Source: Ashinkailepas kermadecensis (Eukaryota > Arthropoda > Thecostraca > Neolepadidae). Taken from it: DNA of 64,000 bases. The notes beneath the pieces are model-generated. The model was not told where the DNA came from, did no database searches, and worked only from the letters and a program-made list of their open reading frames with translations. Both the position numbers and the translations under genes were made by a program. The DNA is taken from the NCBI GenBank assembly GCA_034440615.1, contig JAOTOM010005099.1, forward strand, positions 662,501-726,500, in the 5' to 3' direction. Below, piece by piece: positions 10,851-22,789 of the stretch (within the stretch, counting starts at the first letter, position 1; every line of letters begins with the position of its first letter).

Positions 10851-13016
10851 CAGGGGCGTCGCCACCAGGGGGGGGGGCCGGGGGGCAGTCGCCCCCCCCC
10901 CCAACCGTGAGACTGGGGGGGCTGAAATTTGAGGAGTCCCCTATCCGGAAATGCACAGGAAAAAAGGTGAGCAAGGAGGCTGACGAGACAAATATCATGA
11001 TGTCATGGAGGCCCCAAGATTGGCAACGAGGCCCCAGGAAAATCTAATCAGGTCCAATAAGAGACGTAGGACAGAGATTGAGAGGAGGCCCCCAGGACGA
11101 AAAGGATGCCACCGAGACGGCCTAAAAGCCACCCAGGTAATATAAAATAAGGAATGATAGGATATTCTTCTCCGGACGCAAGAGGGAGCCCCAAGATGGT
11201 AAGATGGTCTGCACATAAATGAGAGAAGGCCACTGAGACCAGCCAGGTGATAACCATATTTTGGAAGAGGAGGACCCAAGGAGAGACGATTTTGGACTAT
11301 GATGCAAAAGCACCCTGCTTAGAGGATAATGAGGCTCTAAACACAGATGAGGAGGCCTCCAAGACGTGAGAGGAGGCCCCTAATTTGAGAAGGGAATACC
11401 CTAGGAGAGGACAAGAGGTACCAGAAATCAAGAGAGTGTCAACAATTGGAACGGAGGCCCCCCAGGATTGCAAAGGAGACCCGTAGGATTGCAAAGGAGG
11501 CTCCCAGGATTGCAAATGATACCCCAGGATTGCAAAGGAGGCCCCCGGGATTGCAAAGCAGACCCGTAGGATTGCTAAGGAGGCCCCAGGATTGCAAAAG
11601 AGGCCCAGGATTGCAAAGGAGGCCCCAGGTTTGCAAATGAGGACCACAGGATTACAAAGGAGGCCCCCATGATTACAAAGGAGGCCCCAAGGATTGCAAA
11701 GGAGGTCCCAGGATTACAAATGAGGCCCCAGGATTGCAAAGCAGACCCATGGGATTGCCAAGGAGTTCCCCAGGATTGCAAAGGAGATCCGTAGGATTGC
11801 AAAGGAGGCCCCATGATTGCAAAGGAGGCTCCCAGGATTGCAAAGGAGGCCCTCATGATTACAAAGGAGGCCCCAAGATTGCAAAGGAGGCCCCCGGGAT
11901 TGCAAAGGAGGCCCCCAGGATTGCAAAGGAGGCCCTAGGATTGCAAAGAAGGCCTCCAGGATTATAAATGAAGCCCCAGGATTGCAAATGAGGCCCCCAG
12001 GATTACAAAGGAGTCCCCAGGATGTAATGGAGGCCCCAGGATTGCAAATGAGGCCCCCGGGATTGCACAGAAGGCACATGATTGCAAAGGAGGCCCCATG
12101 ATTGCAAAGGAGGCATCCAGGATTGTAAAGGAGATCCGTAGGATTTCCAAGGAGGCCCACAGGATTGCAAAGGAGGCCACCCAGGATTGCAAATGAGGCC
12201 GCCCGGATTACAAAGGAGGCCCCCATGATTACAAAGGAGGCCCCATGATTGCAAAGCAGACCCACAGGATTACAAAGGAGGCCCCTTGATTGCAAAGGAG
12301 GCCCCCCAGGATTGCAAAGGAGGCCCCCAGGATTGCAAATGAGGCCCCCATGATTGCAAATGAGGCCCCCAGGTTTGCAAAGGAGGCCACCAGGATTGCA
12401 AAGGAGGCCCACAGGATTACAAAGGAGGCCCCAATACGGGAAAGGAGACCCCAGAACATGAGAGGAGGCACTAAGACGAAAGAGAAAGCCAGTGTATATG
12501 AAATGAGGTTTTGGAGACGCAAAAACAGGCCCCAAAACGGGTAGAGTTCCACCAAGATAGACAAGGATGACCCAGAAACGTGGCAGGAGACACCTAATGG
12601 GGAAGAGGACGACACAAGATTGGAAATGAGACCCCATGATAAACGAGGAGGCCACTAAAGCAGGAGAGAAGGGTCATTACATAAGAGGGATGGCTCCCAG
12701 GCGAGAAAGAAGGCTCCAAGACGGTTAAGAAGGTCCCCAGAAAATGACAAGGGAACTGGGATAGGAAGGGTAGCTTGCAATTTGGAAGAGGAGGCACCTG
12801 GGAGAGAAGAGGAGTCCACCAGGAGATAAGAGGCCAGCTTTAAAATGGGCAAAGATCGAATCAAAACGCAGAGCAGGAGGCCCCCAAGACGTGAGAGGAG
12901 GCCCATAATTTGAAAAAAAGGTCTCTAGAAGAGAAAAGGAGGAGGCCTGAGGAGGGAGCAGGACGCCCCCTTCCAACATTGCCCCCCCCTTGAAGAATTT
13001 CGTGGCGACGCCACTG
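10851..13016 (+). mobile_element. Complete non-autonomous hAT-type element
   Basis: Left end CAGGGGCGTCGCCAC and right end GTGGCGACGCCACTG form 15-bp terminal inverted repeats with one mismatch. GGTGCAGC is duplicated exactly on both sides. An 8-bp target duplication plus CAG-type ends is the standard signature of hAT superfamily elements. The 2166-bp interior encodes no transposase: it holds a G/C-run leader, a minisatellite of about 21 bp (11455-12430) and a degenerate AGGAGGCCC-rich half. It must therefore have been mobilised by a transposase from elsewhere. The exact target duplication suggests a younger insertion than the eroded relative at 429. Strand is arbitrary for such an element. 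Confidence 0.9.
11455..12430 (+). repeat. 21-bp minisatellite inside the hAT-type element
   Basis: Roughly 45 units of GGATTGCAAAGGAGGCCCCC-like sequence, 20-22 bp each, vary at a few positions (GATTACAAA, GGTTTGCAAA, AATGAGGCC). The open frames that run through it are by-products of a unit without stop codons. Confidence 0.85.
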
Positions 13017-13024
13017 GGTGCAGC
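13017..13024 (+). repeat. 8-bp target-site duplication, right (GGTGCAGC)
   Basis: Exact copy of 10843-10850 directly after the element's right inverted repeat. Confidence 0.9.
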
Positions 13025-16000
13025 TGAAACTTACGGTGCATATAGTCAAAGGATCGCTGATTTCATTGGGATTGATCTCTGGTTCTGCGCTGTTGTGCGT
13101 TTTTTAAACCTTAATCGTACTTGGAGGTACTAAAAATTTAACGACTGTTGTAATGGCTTATTTTTTTTAATAAAAATAGAATATTGTGGATCGTGCTATG
13201 CCTTTTTGAATTGCTTATTACATTGAGAATGTTCTCAGCTATCATTTCATACCTCACTTGTCCAGGTTTTTAGAATGCATCTTACCTTTATCAGTCGTCA
13301 AACTCCGACAACATTTGTGCACGCGTGCATGGTTTTTTCCACACGTAATGTTGTCCATGTCGATGGACTTGTTACTACATCAAATTTTGTGAAAATTGTC
13401 ATAAGAACTGTGACCTGGTGTGCGTCATGCATTTGCTGATGCCATGGCGCCACGAATATGGCATAAAAAATGGTCGAGAGATGCATTTCTGGCCAGTTTT
13501 TCCTTGAGTTATCACACTGTGCACTGCCGTGCCAGTGCCGGCTTATCCCAAGCAGTACAATTAAAGCATGCATCTAAAATTGTCTTCATGCTGAACCAAA
13601 GTTTCCTCGATTACCAAGCAAAAGGGCTTAAGTAAAGATGTATGGAACAACTTCGGAATGTAGAGACAGTGCTGCTGTCAAATATGTGTGGAATGTTTTG
13701 CAGCTCTGGTATTGTTTACTTTCGTCATCAATCATGAATCCTTCGTTCTTCAGATGACCCATTTTCTTTCCCCGTTCCTTTCGGTGTGCCACCATCTAGC
13801 TTGCTGTGCTATGTGTCGTGTCGTGCCAGAATCTGCTGTGCCCGTGCCGCGTCTCATACCAGTGTTTGGAAAAAAAATGTGGGCAACTCTACTCTCGACA
13901 AGTATCGGGTCATCCATCAGTGGCCATGTCAGACCGTGACTTGTAACCTAGAGTACTATTGAAGGATATAATCTGTCCGTTCGTGTCTTCAGGTTTCCAA
14001 AAAATATTCATTAGCAACAACATTACGTGAAAAATAGCAAGGTCTCGGTTCCCTTTGGCCCGATGACATCACCTGAGGTTACTTTTTTTGGTTTCTTAGC
14101 ACTACCATAATCATTTCTCCCCACTTGAACTTAACTTTTGACTGTATCTTACATAGTTTGTGAGATATATTCAATGCACATCTAAGGACTGCACTGAGAA
14201 GAGGTCGTCATCTGACATTGACCGACACTAACTTCGTTAATTTAATAGACTGCACCTAAATCTTTGACATCATGCACGTTCATCAATTGTCGGATGCTAT
14301 GAGAAATTACCAAAGTGATGCCTTGGACGATGAGCGATGTCAGGAAACCTTAGAGGGGTATAATTAATCCCTCCACTGCGAGGTCCAAGCTAATCTAAGA
14401 TATCATTAGTAATCCGAAGTATGCAGATGGGGTATCAATCGCGGCAGCTGATCACATGCAGCACGTTGGCCTTTCGTTTGCTTCGCTAGGTATCTCCGCT
14501 TGGAAATACTTGGAGAGGAAGCACACATTTGTTCCATTGCTGGCTGAGGTGGCAAAATGCAATGCAATGTAATGTATTGCAAATATAACGTAACCTCGAT
14601 AGGTAACCTTCCGTCTCCTTCCATGTCAGGCCAGTGACATGTCACCTGAGCCTTCACTTTATTCTGGGACTATTCCGATGTGCCATAGCAATGGATGGAC
14701 CGGACGCCTCTCCCCAAAGAACTCGAAATCTCCCCGTGTCATTGCTCGCCGGCGAATGACACTGGAGGCGGGTAGCTACGAACGCACCCTACAGCGGTGG
14801 TCCATGCCGTGTTGTATTCAGCTCTATTTATAAATTAACCGAATCATCCGTCAAACTGGCCGCCGAATGTCACGTTGCATTCAGAAGGCGAATCAGCACT
14901 TTTAGACAGGTTTGTTGAGAAAAAACATCAGCAGTGTGTTCAGGCATTCTTCCCAACCATGGTCATTCTGTATAAAATTTGTGTACAACATTTTGACACT
15001 GTCAGATGTACTCCCGCTGTGTCCCCCTTCCTCCGGTTCCAGCATCCCTGACGACAGTGATGACATGCACTGGCCTGGCCAGGAGCATTATAAAGTGCGT
15101 GACCCAAACAGCTGACAAGGAATCCTGATTGATACATTTGAACGCGCAAAACGTATTCCTCATGTTGTCCCAAGGAATGCTAGAGAAATTGTCACCACTG
15201 AGTCACGTTTCAGAAGTATATTTGTTAGTTTTTCGAGTAATTTCGCCTATGCTAGCAAAAGCCGTCATGTGCTCAGTTGTGATCACGCTGCAAGAAATAT
15301 GAAGATCCTTGTCAGCTACTGCAGCCCCACACCTCATGGTGCTCCCTGTCACATCAGTCAATATCAATTGTGTGGTTAAAGTTGATGGAGCTGGATGAAC
15401 AGATGCGGCTGCGCCTCCCACTTCATCAAAATTAAAGACAGATAATGTGGTGACCGTCACGTGTTGCCATAGGGTTATGATGGAGTTCAGTATTTAACTC
15501 ATGCAGTGCGAAACTCCCAAAGTCGGAAAGCCCCGAAACCATCAGTCTATCTATCTCGGCCTAAACCCCGATGAACTCAGAAGCTGAACAAAAATCATCC
15601 GAGGTCCAGGTTGGCCCCGTATCCTTTAATCCACCTTTAATCACTTTGGAAAGCAAACCTATGTATGCACATTAGCTCAGCTGATTAGTTTCAGCAAGCG
15701 AGGAAGTACTCTCACTACACCAGAATCTGGTTTGCTTCCACCATGAATGAAGGATGTCTCATCAACATAAATATTCCCAAACTTTATCGCCTTCAATATT
15801 GGAGTAAGGTTCCTGCAACAACCTGGTATGATGATGATGATTCTTGTTCAGGAATCTGAGGAAATTCCTTCGTTGTCAGCGCGACGTATTAAAGGTATTA
15901 AATGATGGAACATATAATTTAGAGGCAATACATTAACCCTTCCCGTCATTCCGGTAAGATCCTCACACTCCGTCCTCGGGGGAGGGGTGAGGGCTCATTA

Positions 16001-19000
16001 TATTACCATCTAATCTCCAAACTAAGCGTTGCACGAAACCGGAAGACGTGTCATCGGAACGCGTTCCACGAATGTGAATAGAAACCACCGGCAGCATTTT
16101 ATCATCTCAAAATGTGATGTCAAAAGGGGGTATATGTAGTCACGATTAACGTCATGTTGTATGCTCTGGGGAGTGTATTTTGTACATTTTATAAACAAAA
16201 CTTGCTCGGAATCAGAAAAGGACGACGAAATTGACCGTGGTCCCAAAATTTTCGCGCACTAAAAAATACAGCTTTTTTATTTCCAAAATTTTGAGTTTTC
16301 GACTTTATTTACTTGGTTTGTGTCTAATTGATACAACACACCGATAAACTTTGTTTTAAGTTTAGCCTAGGCCCATAAAAATTGCTTATCTTAGCAAGAA
16401 TATTGGATAGTTATCCCTAATAGCAAATATGCAAAAAAAGTAAGTCATCAAAAACAAAAGATTTCAAGAATTCCTCTGGGGCACTTTGTTGCATCTCTAA
16501 AAGTAAGCAAACGCTGAAAGTTTCATTCAAGCATCTTCACCCGTTAAAGGGTGACGACTGGTTGAACATTTTTGGAGGCGACCTCACTTGACCTTAATTA
16601 ACTCGGGGACCGTGAACGACTTGACCTCACAATTTTCACCAAACATGTGAAATTGATGTAGGAACAGGTATGTCAATATTCGGCCCGCTGTTGCACGCTG
16701 TTTTTTTTTACTATCCGCGGAAAACCTAATGGGGGTGTACAAAATCCCCCGATATTGCGCGGGTTAAGATGCAAGCCCAAAGATGTTTTAACACGTACTT
16801 CGCCTAAATATTTATGTAGGGCACCAGATGTTCTCACCCTCGGTTGTACTAATGCCTAGTCACAAAGTGTGGTCGTTACTAGCTGTCTTAACTCCTAACC
16901 TCCAAGCCGTAGTCCTTTCCCATCTCATTAGAATGGTAAAAATATGTCTAACCGAAGCGCTGTATTGTCGCTTGCAATACAGTGCACAACACATACAAGA
17001 CATACTACAATGTCGTACAACATATGCCTAATGCCCAACAACTTGTGATTCTCAATGCAATATGCGTAATTTAATCAAGCAACTAATAGACTCGTCAGTG
17101 AATCTGAATTAAGCCAGCAAGTGCCTCCTCGCGACTTCCCGTACCGGTGGCTCAGTAGCTCGGCTCGGTGGCTTGGTTACCGCGCTACCCCGCACCGGTC
17201 GTCCCTTGTCTCAGCGAGACTGGGTTCGAGTCGCTTCGTGCGCTCGCTTTTAGCCCCCGGACGGAACGATCAGTTGGCTATTGGCACGATCAGGTCGAGA
17301 TCGAGCAACCGGGGTGGTCGTGTCGGGGTATTGACAGCACGTGAAGCATTTTTACCAATATCTACTGTGAAACTGCAATTCATGGATCGGGTGGTGAGGC
17401 CAAGATTCATACCACAAGCGCTGCTTAGCAATTTGATCCTAGTCCATAAAGCCACCCCATGAAGAATTCGAACTATATTTCTAGAAAGTATACATGCTGG
17501 AGATTCCATTATTATTTTGGGGCCAGATAATGCTTCATTGACATCATAAACCTACCATCTCCTATCACTACATCTTTTCAACCGAGGTTCTTCTAACCTT
17601 TCCAGCTCATTATGTGCTGCCGGAGTCAGAAATCCGCCGCTGTCAATTGCTGCTTGTCGACAGGAGTCCATTGGTAGCCTGCTCGTTAAACTGCCAATGT
17701 TGTTTTGCCGACCGAGGAATGCGAAGCGGGAACAGCGTAGACCCGTGTTTCTCACTTCATGGCTGCAGGGAAAATTGTCACCTATAGCTCGGACACTTGC
17801 CGTGGTGAAGCTGTCACGCAACGCATAACTGTGAAGCGGCGCAGTCTACCAGTAATTATTGGTGTGGAGCGGCACAGCCCACATTCCTAGCGGCCAGCCA
17901 TAGTTAAAGGTCCCCTGGAATATTTCACTGCATGCGAGTGTACATCATCATCGCATAGCGCAGTCAAAGAAGACAAAGGCTTCTCTCATCAAGATAGTGT
18001 TCAGGTAGGACGAATCTAGTCGCCAGGTACTGTGAAAGATGTAAACGTTATCGAGATACAAATATCGTGATTGTCATCTGCCATTCGTTCAATACAAAAC
18101 ATGTGGCGCACACCGACCGAAGTGTTCTTTTCGGCGCGACCTCCAAACTTTCATAGATTCTTCTGACAATTAGTATGCGAGCCTCTTTCTGGTAGTAGAA
18201 TAGGGGTAAACTTCAGCCCCAAAGATATCTGATGTTTTTGCTTTTCGTTTATACTTTGGGACACCCTAGTGTAGGTGTACTAGGTAAAGCCGGGAAATAA
18301 GAGCTCGTTCCGCACCCTGATGATCTCGAATGGTTACTGGCCTGGCTCCCTGACAACATGCAGGTGCTCCTTCGTAGTTGACTCCCTCCCCCTTAGCAAA
18401 ATCTCAGATCCGTGGCACTGATTATTACTCTACTGATTACTGATTATTACCCTGATGATTACTCATTGGTGCCGGACTTCGATGCACCTTCAAAGTAATC
18501 GATCCAAGATACCTTCAGGCATCTTGGAGCGCCACATACCATTTTTTCTTCATAGATACTGTACGATTATTCAAGATTGTGTTTGGAGATGGATATCAAA
18601 TATGTATGGGCAAGTAAAAACGAAATAGATTGCATTTCTGCATAGCAAAGTAACGGGTCTTGCAAATGAGGGACGGTTTTATCTACAAACTGTTTGATTT
18701 TGGCGCTTAGCTTCTTCAAATTGAGGCCTCCCACTGTTACGCTAACCTTATGAAGGAAAAACTTCAAGCCGCTGTGACGTCGCGGTGCCAATCCGCTTTG
18801 GTGGGTGCCCGCACAGCCCTGATGGGGTAAAGGCGTGGGGAGCGTGCGGGGATGGGCGGCCTGGGTCCGGTCGTCTGGTTATTTATGAAGGTCAATGGGT
18901 GTGTTCAACTGAAACTTCCATCCGATGCAGGTGGATGCCGTGAAATAGGAACTGATGTATGACTCAGGTGAGCTTCCCCATCACTGTTCCGCTGTGGTGA

Positions 19001-19140
19001 GCTGATAATGATAAGGTTGCACACTGCGGTAATCTTCAAGTATCACCCCTCACTTTCCGTATATCAACAATGCATCCGAGTCACCGTCAGCTGACTTCCA
19101 GTCAGCTGATGATTACGTCACTCAAACGTACCGAGACAGC
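13025..19140. other. Gene-poor, AT-richer stretch
   Basis: I find no recognisable protein domain, RNA gene or clear array here. Short ORFs lack family signatures. A tRNA-like segment with a GGTTCGAGTC box B occurs near 17220 but is too uncertain to call. A cluster of GACCT/TGACCT motifs lies at about 16575-16630. Confidence 0.5.
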
Positions 19141-19600
19141 ACAAGGAATTTCGTGCTAGGGGATGTGTGCAGATGCCATTTCACGGGCGTCACCAGGACG
19201 TTCTCTCGAAGGGCTGGAGATTCAGATGCCACTTCAGGGAGTCTACCAATAATTTTACATCCGGGTTGGTGCTTCAGATATATTTCAGGACAGGACGACG
19301 GAAATTTTATTCTGGGAGGGAGGGGGGGAGGCAGTCGTGAAAAAGCCAATTCAGGGGCGTCACCAAGTATCGATCTCAGAGGGTGCTGCTTCAGATGGAA
19401 CCTCAAAGGGCGTAACCACGACATCGCTTTACTTATAGGCTCCGGTTGTGGGGGTGCCAATTCAGAGGCGTCACCAGCGAATTTTCGCGCCGAGGGTGTG
19501 CCTCAGGTAGCAATTCAAAGGCGTCCCCAGGTATCTGTCTGCGGGATGCGATTGCGGAGGTGCCAATTCAGGGACGTAATCATGGATTTGTCTCCAGGGT
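19141..19600 (+). repeat. Degenerate 50-60 bp repeat containing GGCGTCACCA
   Basis: GGCGTCACCA or close variants recur at about 19188, 19351, 19409, 19468, 19521 and 19574, accompanied by TTCAG-containing sequence. The array is strongly decayed. The open frame across it is not convincing as a gene. Confidence 0.55.
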
Positions 19601-19609
19601 ACAGGTAGT

Positions 19610-20880
19610 TTCATCACAGGAGACGTCACTAGCGGACATACATGACCCTGGTTCACTCGGTAGATGGCCAACATGCATTATATACGACAGAATGCTTCTG
19701 ATAAAGTATTACCCCTCAGGCATACCCGCGCCCACATGGATATGAAAGCCACCCCACCTACTCCGCGGTGGTCTTTGAAGGTGGTATCGTCACAGGCGAC
19801 AGCATTAGCGAACACAAAATGGCCCCCACCCGGTATATGATCACCATGCATCATGTATGGCAGAATGCTATTGAACAAGTATTGCCCCTCAGACATACCC
19901 GTGTCCACATGGATATGAATGACACCCCACATACTCGGTGGTGCTCCTTGAAGGTGGTATCATCACAGGCGACGTCATTAGCGGACACAAAATGGCCCCC
20001 ACCCGGTACATGATCACCATGCAATATATACGGCAGAATGCTTCTCATCAAGTATTACCCCTCAGACATACCCGTGCTCATATGGATATGAATGAGACCC
20101 CACATATTCGGTGGTGCTCTTTGAAGGTGGTATCATCACAGGCGACATCATTAGCGGACACAAAATGGCCCCCACCCGGTATATGAGCACCATGCATTAT
20201 ATACGGCAGAATGCTATTGAACAAGTATTGCCCCTCAGACATACCCGTGCCCACATGGATATGAATGACACCCCACATACTCGGTGGTGATCCTTGAAGG
20301 TGGTATCATCACAGGCTACTTCATTGGCGGACACACATGGCCCTGGTTCACTCGGTAGGTGGTCACCATGCATTATATACCGCAGAATGCTTCTGATCAA
20401 GTATTACTCCTCAGTCATACCCGTGCCCATGTGGATATGAATGACACCCCGCATACCCGGTGGTGCTCTTTGAAGGTTGTATCACCACAGGCGACGTCCT
20501 TAGCGGACACAAAATGGCTCCCACCCGGTATATGATCACCATGCATTATATACGGCAGAATGCTTTTGATGAAGTATTACCCCTCAGACATACCCGTGCC
20601 CATGTGGATATGAATGACACCCCGCATACTCGGTGGTGCTCTTTGGAGGTGGTAACATCACATGCGACATCATTAGCGGACACAAAATGGCCCGCACCAG
20701 TTATATGATCACCAGGCATTATGTACGGCAGAATGCTTCTGATCAAGTATTACCCCTCAGGCATACCCGTGCTCATGTGGATACGAATGACACCCTACAT
20801 AGGTACTCGATAGTCCTCTTTAAAGGTGGTATCATCACAGGCGACGTCATTAGCGGACACAAAGTGGCTACTGAATATTT
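19610..20880 (+). repeat. 173-bp satellite, about seven monomers
   Basis: The landmark (C)CACATGGATATGAA or its variants occurs at 19732, 19905, 20078, 20251, 20427, 20600 and 20773. The spacing is 173 bp apart from a single 176. Each monomer also carries GTCATTAGCGGACACAAAAT and ATCACCATGCATTATATAC. Monomers differ by scattered substitutions. The unit is close to nucleosome repeat length, as in many satellite DNAs. Short frames on both strands repeat monomer by monomer and are not genes. Confidence 0.92.
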
Positions 20881-20942
20881 TGCCGCCATTGCTGACACCA
20901 GGCCCGAAGCCGAGGCTTCCACGATTTAAAAAAATGGTGGGG

Positions 20943-20982
20943 GCCATTTTGCTTCCGCTAATGACATCGCATGTCAGCTGCA
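20943..20982 (-). repeat. Inverted fragment of the 173-bp satellite
   Basis: The reverse complement reads ATGCGATGTCATTAGCGG followed by AAAATGGCCCCCACC, which matches the monomer segment in forward orientation at 20839-20866. The array therefore ends in a small foldback. Confidence 0.75.
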
Positions 20983-21746
20983 GCAGCCAGTTGGCCCAGA
21001 GAAGCTTTTTCTGACGGCAGCGATAATGCTGCCGAAGCTGCCTGCGGCAGCCCTCGAAGAAAGTCTTCAACAGCTCACGGGCGTGTGGGGCATCTCCTGC
21101 TGTACCCAGTTCTGAGTGCGACGTCAATCAAAGTGCCACGAAACTGGGTGTCTGAGCCGTGATAATATCCATCCGCACCTGCTTGGCGATCGACACTGAA
21201 AGGTTTGCCACCAGCTGGTCGAACTTGGTGCTGTCTTCTTGGATTCCAGCCACCCGAAACGCACAGTCCGTCCGCGTCGGCTAAAGGTCTGTCTTCTCCG
21301 AAGAAAGGAGAATACTGTGATAGCCTGAACGCGGCCAGCTGCTGGCTTGCAGATGCATGAGTCGGGGGCAGATACAGAGGGGGACTTGGGGAATGTGCCT
21401 CCCTCCCGTGGAAAGTTGCCAATTATCCGGGCCAACGAGTATCAATGGCACCAGCCCAATAAATGCACCATTCAGTTTCACCCATCTGCTTCGAAGGGTT
21501 CAGCGACTACGATGAATCACGTGTTGTGACTTGGCACGAAATCTGTGTCGAAACTACAAGCGACCCAACGGCGCAACACTCGCTCACCCAATTCGACAAC
21601 TGGCAACAGCATCCACTCGGCGGGTCGACGAACTCCCAAGGCTGGACTTTGCTCGGGCCGTGGCTCCAATCACAGTGAAAGTGGCACCGTACCGCAGTGT
21701 GCGAGCCTGCGTATGGCTCGTCGTCGGCCGCCACCGGCCGCTACAG

Positions 21747-22024
21747 CACAAGTGACGGTGGACCACACCGGTGTGGGTGACGGCACAAGTGACGGTGGAC
21801 CACACCGGCCGCTACGGCACAAGTGACGGTGGACCACACCGGCCGCTACGGCACAAGTGACGGTGGACCACACCGGCCGCTACGGCACAAGTGACGGTGG
21901 ACCACACCGGTGTACGTGACGGCACAAGTGACGGTGGACCACACCGGCCGCTACGGCACAAGTGACGGTGGACCACACCGGCCGCTACGGCACAAGTGAC
22001 GGTGGACCACGCAGGTGCGCGTGA
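21747..22024 (+). repeat. 34-bp minisatellite (ACAAGTGACGGTGGACCACA)
   Basis: About eight units contain ACAAGTGACGGTGGACCACA followed by CCGGCCGCTACGGC or a CCGGTGT variant. Most units are 34 bp and a few are longer. Neither strand encodes a credible protein. Confidence 0.88.
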
Positions 22025-22154
22025 CGGCAGACGTGACAGTGCACACCGGTGCAACAAATAATTCGTCACAAGAAGAGGACACCGTAACTAGAAGCCGTTG
22101 AAAAGCTCCAACTCCTGTTTGGATCATCGTAGATCGTGGTACAGTGGTACACTG

Positions 22155-22310
22155 CCTTGGCTGTGGCACTCTGCAGTACACTGCGACACACTGTTTGGAC
22201 TGTGGCACTCTGCAGTACACTGCGGCACACTGCTTGGACTGTGGCACTCTGCAGTACACTGCGGCACACTGCTTGGACTGTGGCACACTGTGCTACATTG
22301 CAGTGCATTG
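22155..22310 (+). repeat. 39-bp minisatellite (TGTGGCACTCTGCAGTACAC)
   Basis: About four tandem units of 39 bp begin TGTGGCACTCTGCAGTACAC, and the last is degraded. Confidence 0.88.
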
Positions 22311-22719
22311 CTTGCATGCGCTGAGATCGGCGCCTCAGGGCTGATTCGGCCGCTCCTGAGATTCTCTCACCAGGTGGGCTGCTTCAGCCAGGTACCAACC
22401 GAGAGCGCAGCACAGCAGTGACGGAGCAGTGACGGAGCAGTGAAGCACTGACACCTGCGAGCCGGTCACAGGTGACGTATGTGGGTGGCCAGATCCTGGT
22501 AGCACCTGCTACTGAGGTCTCCGAGCGACATCTGCGGATGGTAGCAGCCATGGAGCTCCATGGAGCTCCCTGTCGTTCCCTGCCCTTGTGCGCGGTTCTC
22601 ACGAGCTGGATAACGTCACCGACGGTGTCAACCGTTTCCGATCGTGACGGCCTTCCCGCGTCCCCGGACGTCTCGCTCGCAGCGACATGCAGTGTGTGGT
22701 AGTCGCTGTCGGTTCTGGC

Positions 22720-22788
22720 GTTAGTCCGTGTAGCTGGCGTTAGTCCGGGTAGCTGGCGTTAGTCCGGGCAGCTGGCGTTAGTCCGGAG
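22720..22788 (+). repeat. 19-bp direct repeats just upstream of the EcKL start
   Basis: Four near-identical units of AGCTGGCGTTAGTCCGG sequence end about 2 bp before the ATG at 22790. They occupy what should be the 5' untranslated region or core promoter. No TATA box is evident. Confidence 0.85.
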
Positions 22789-22789
22789 C

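Noticed and set aside
17143..17245. tRNA gene or further SINE near 17.2 kb
   Set aside because: A GGTTCGAGTC box B and a weak box A are present, but no cloverleaf, tail or target duplication could be shown.
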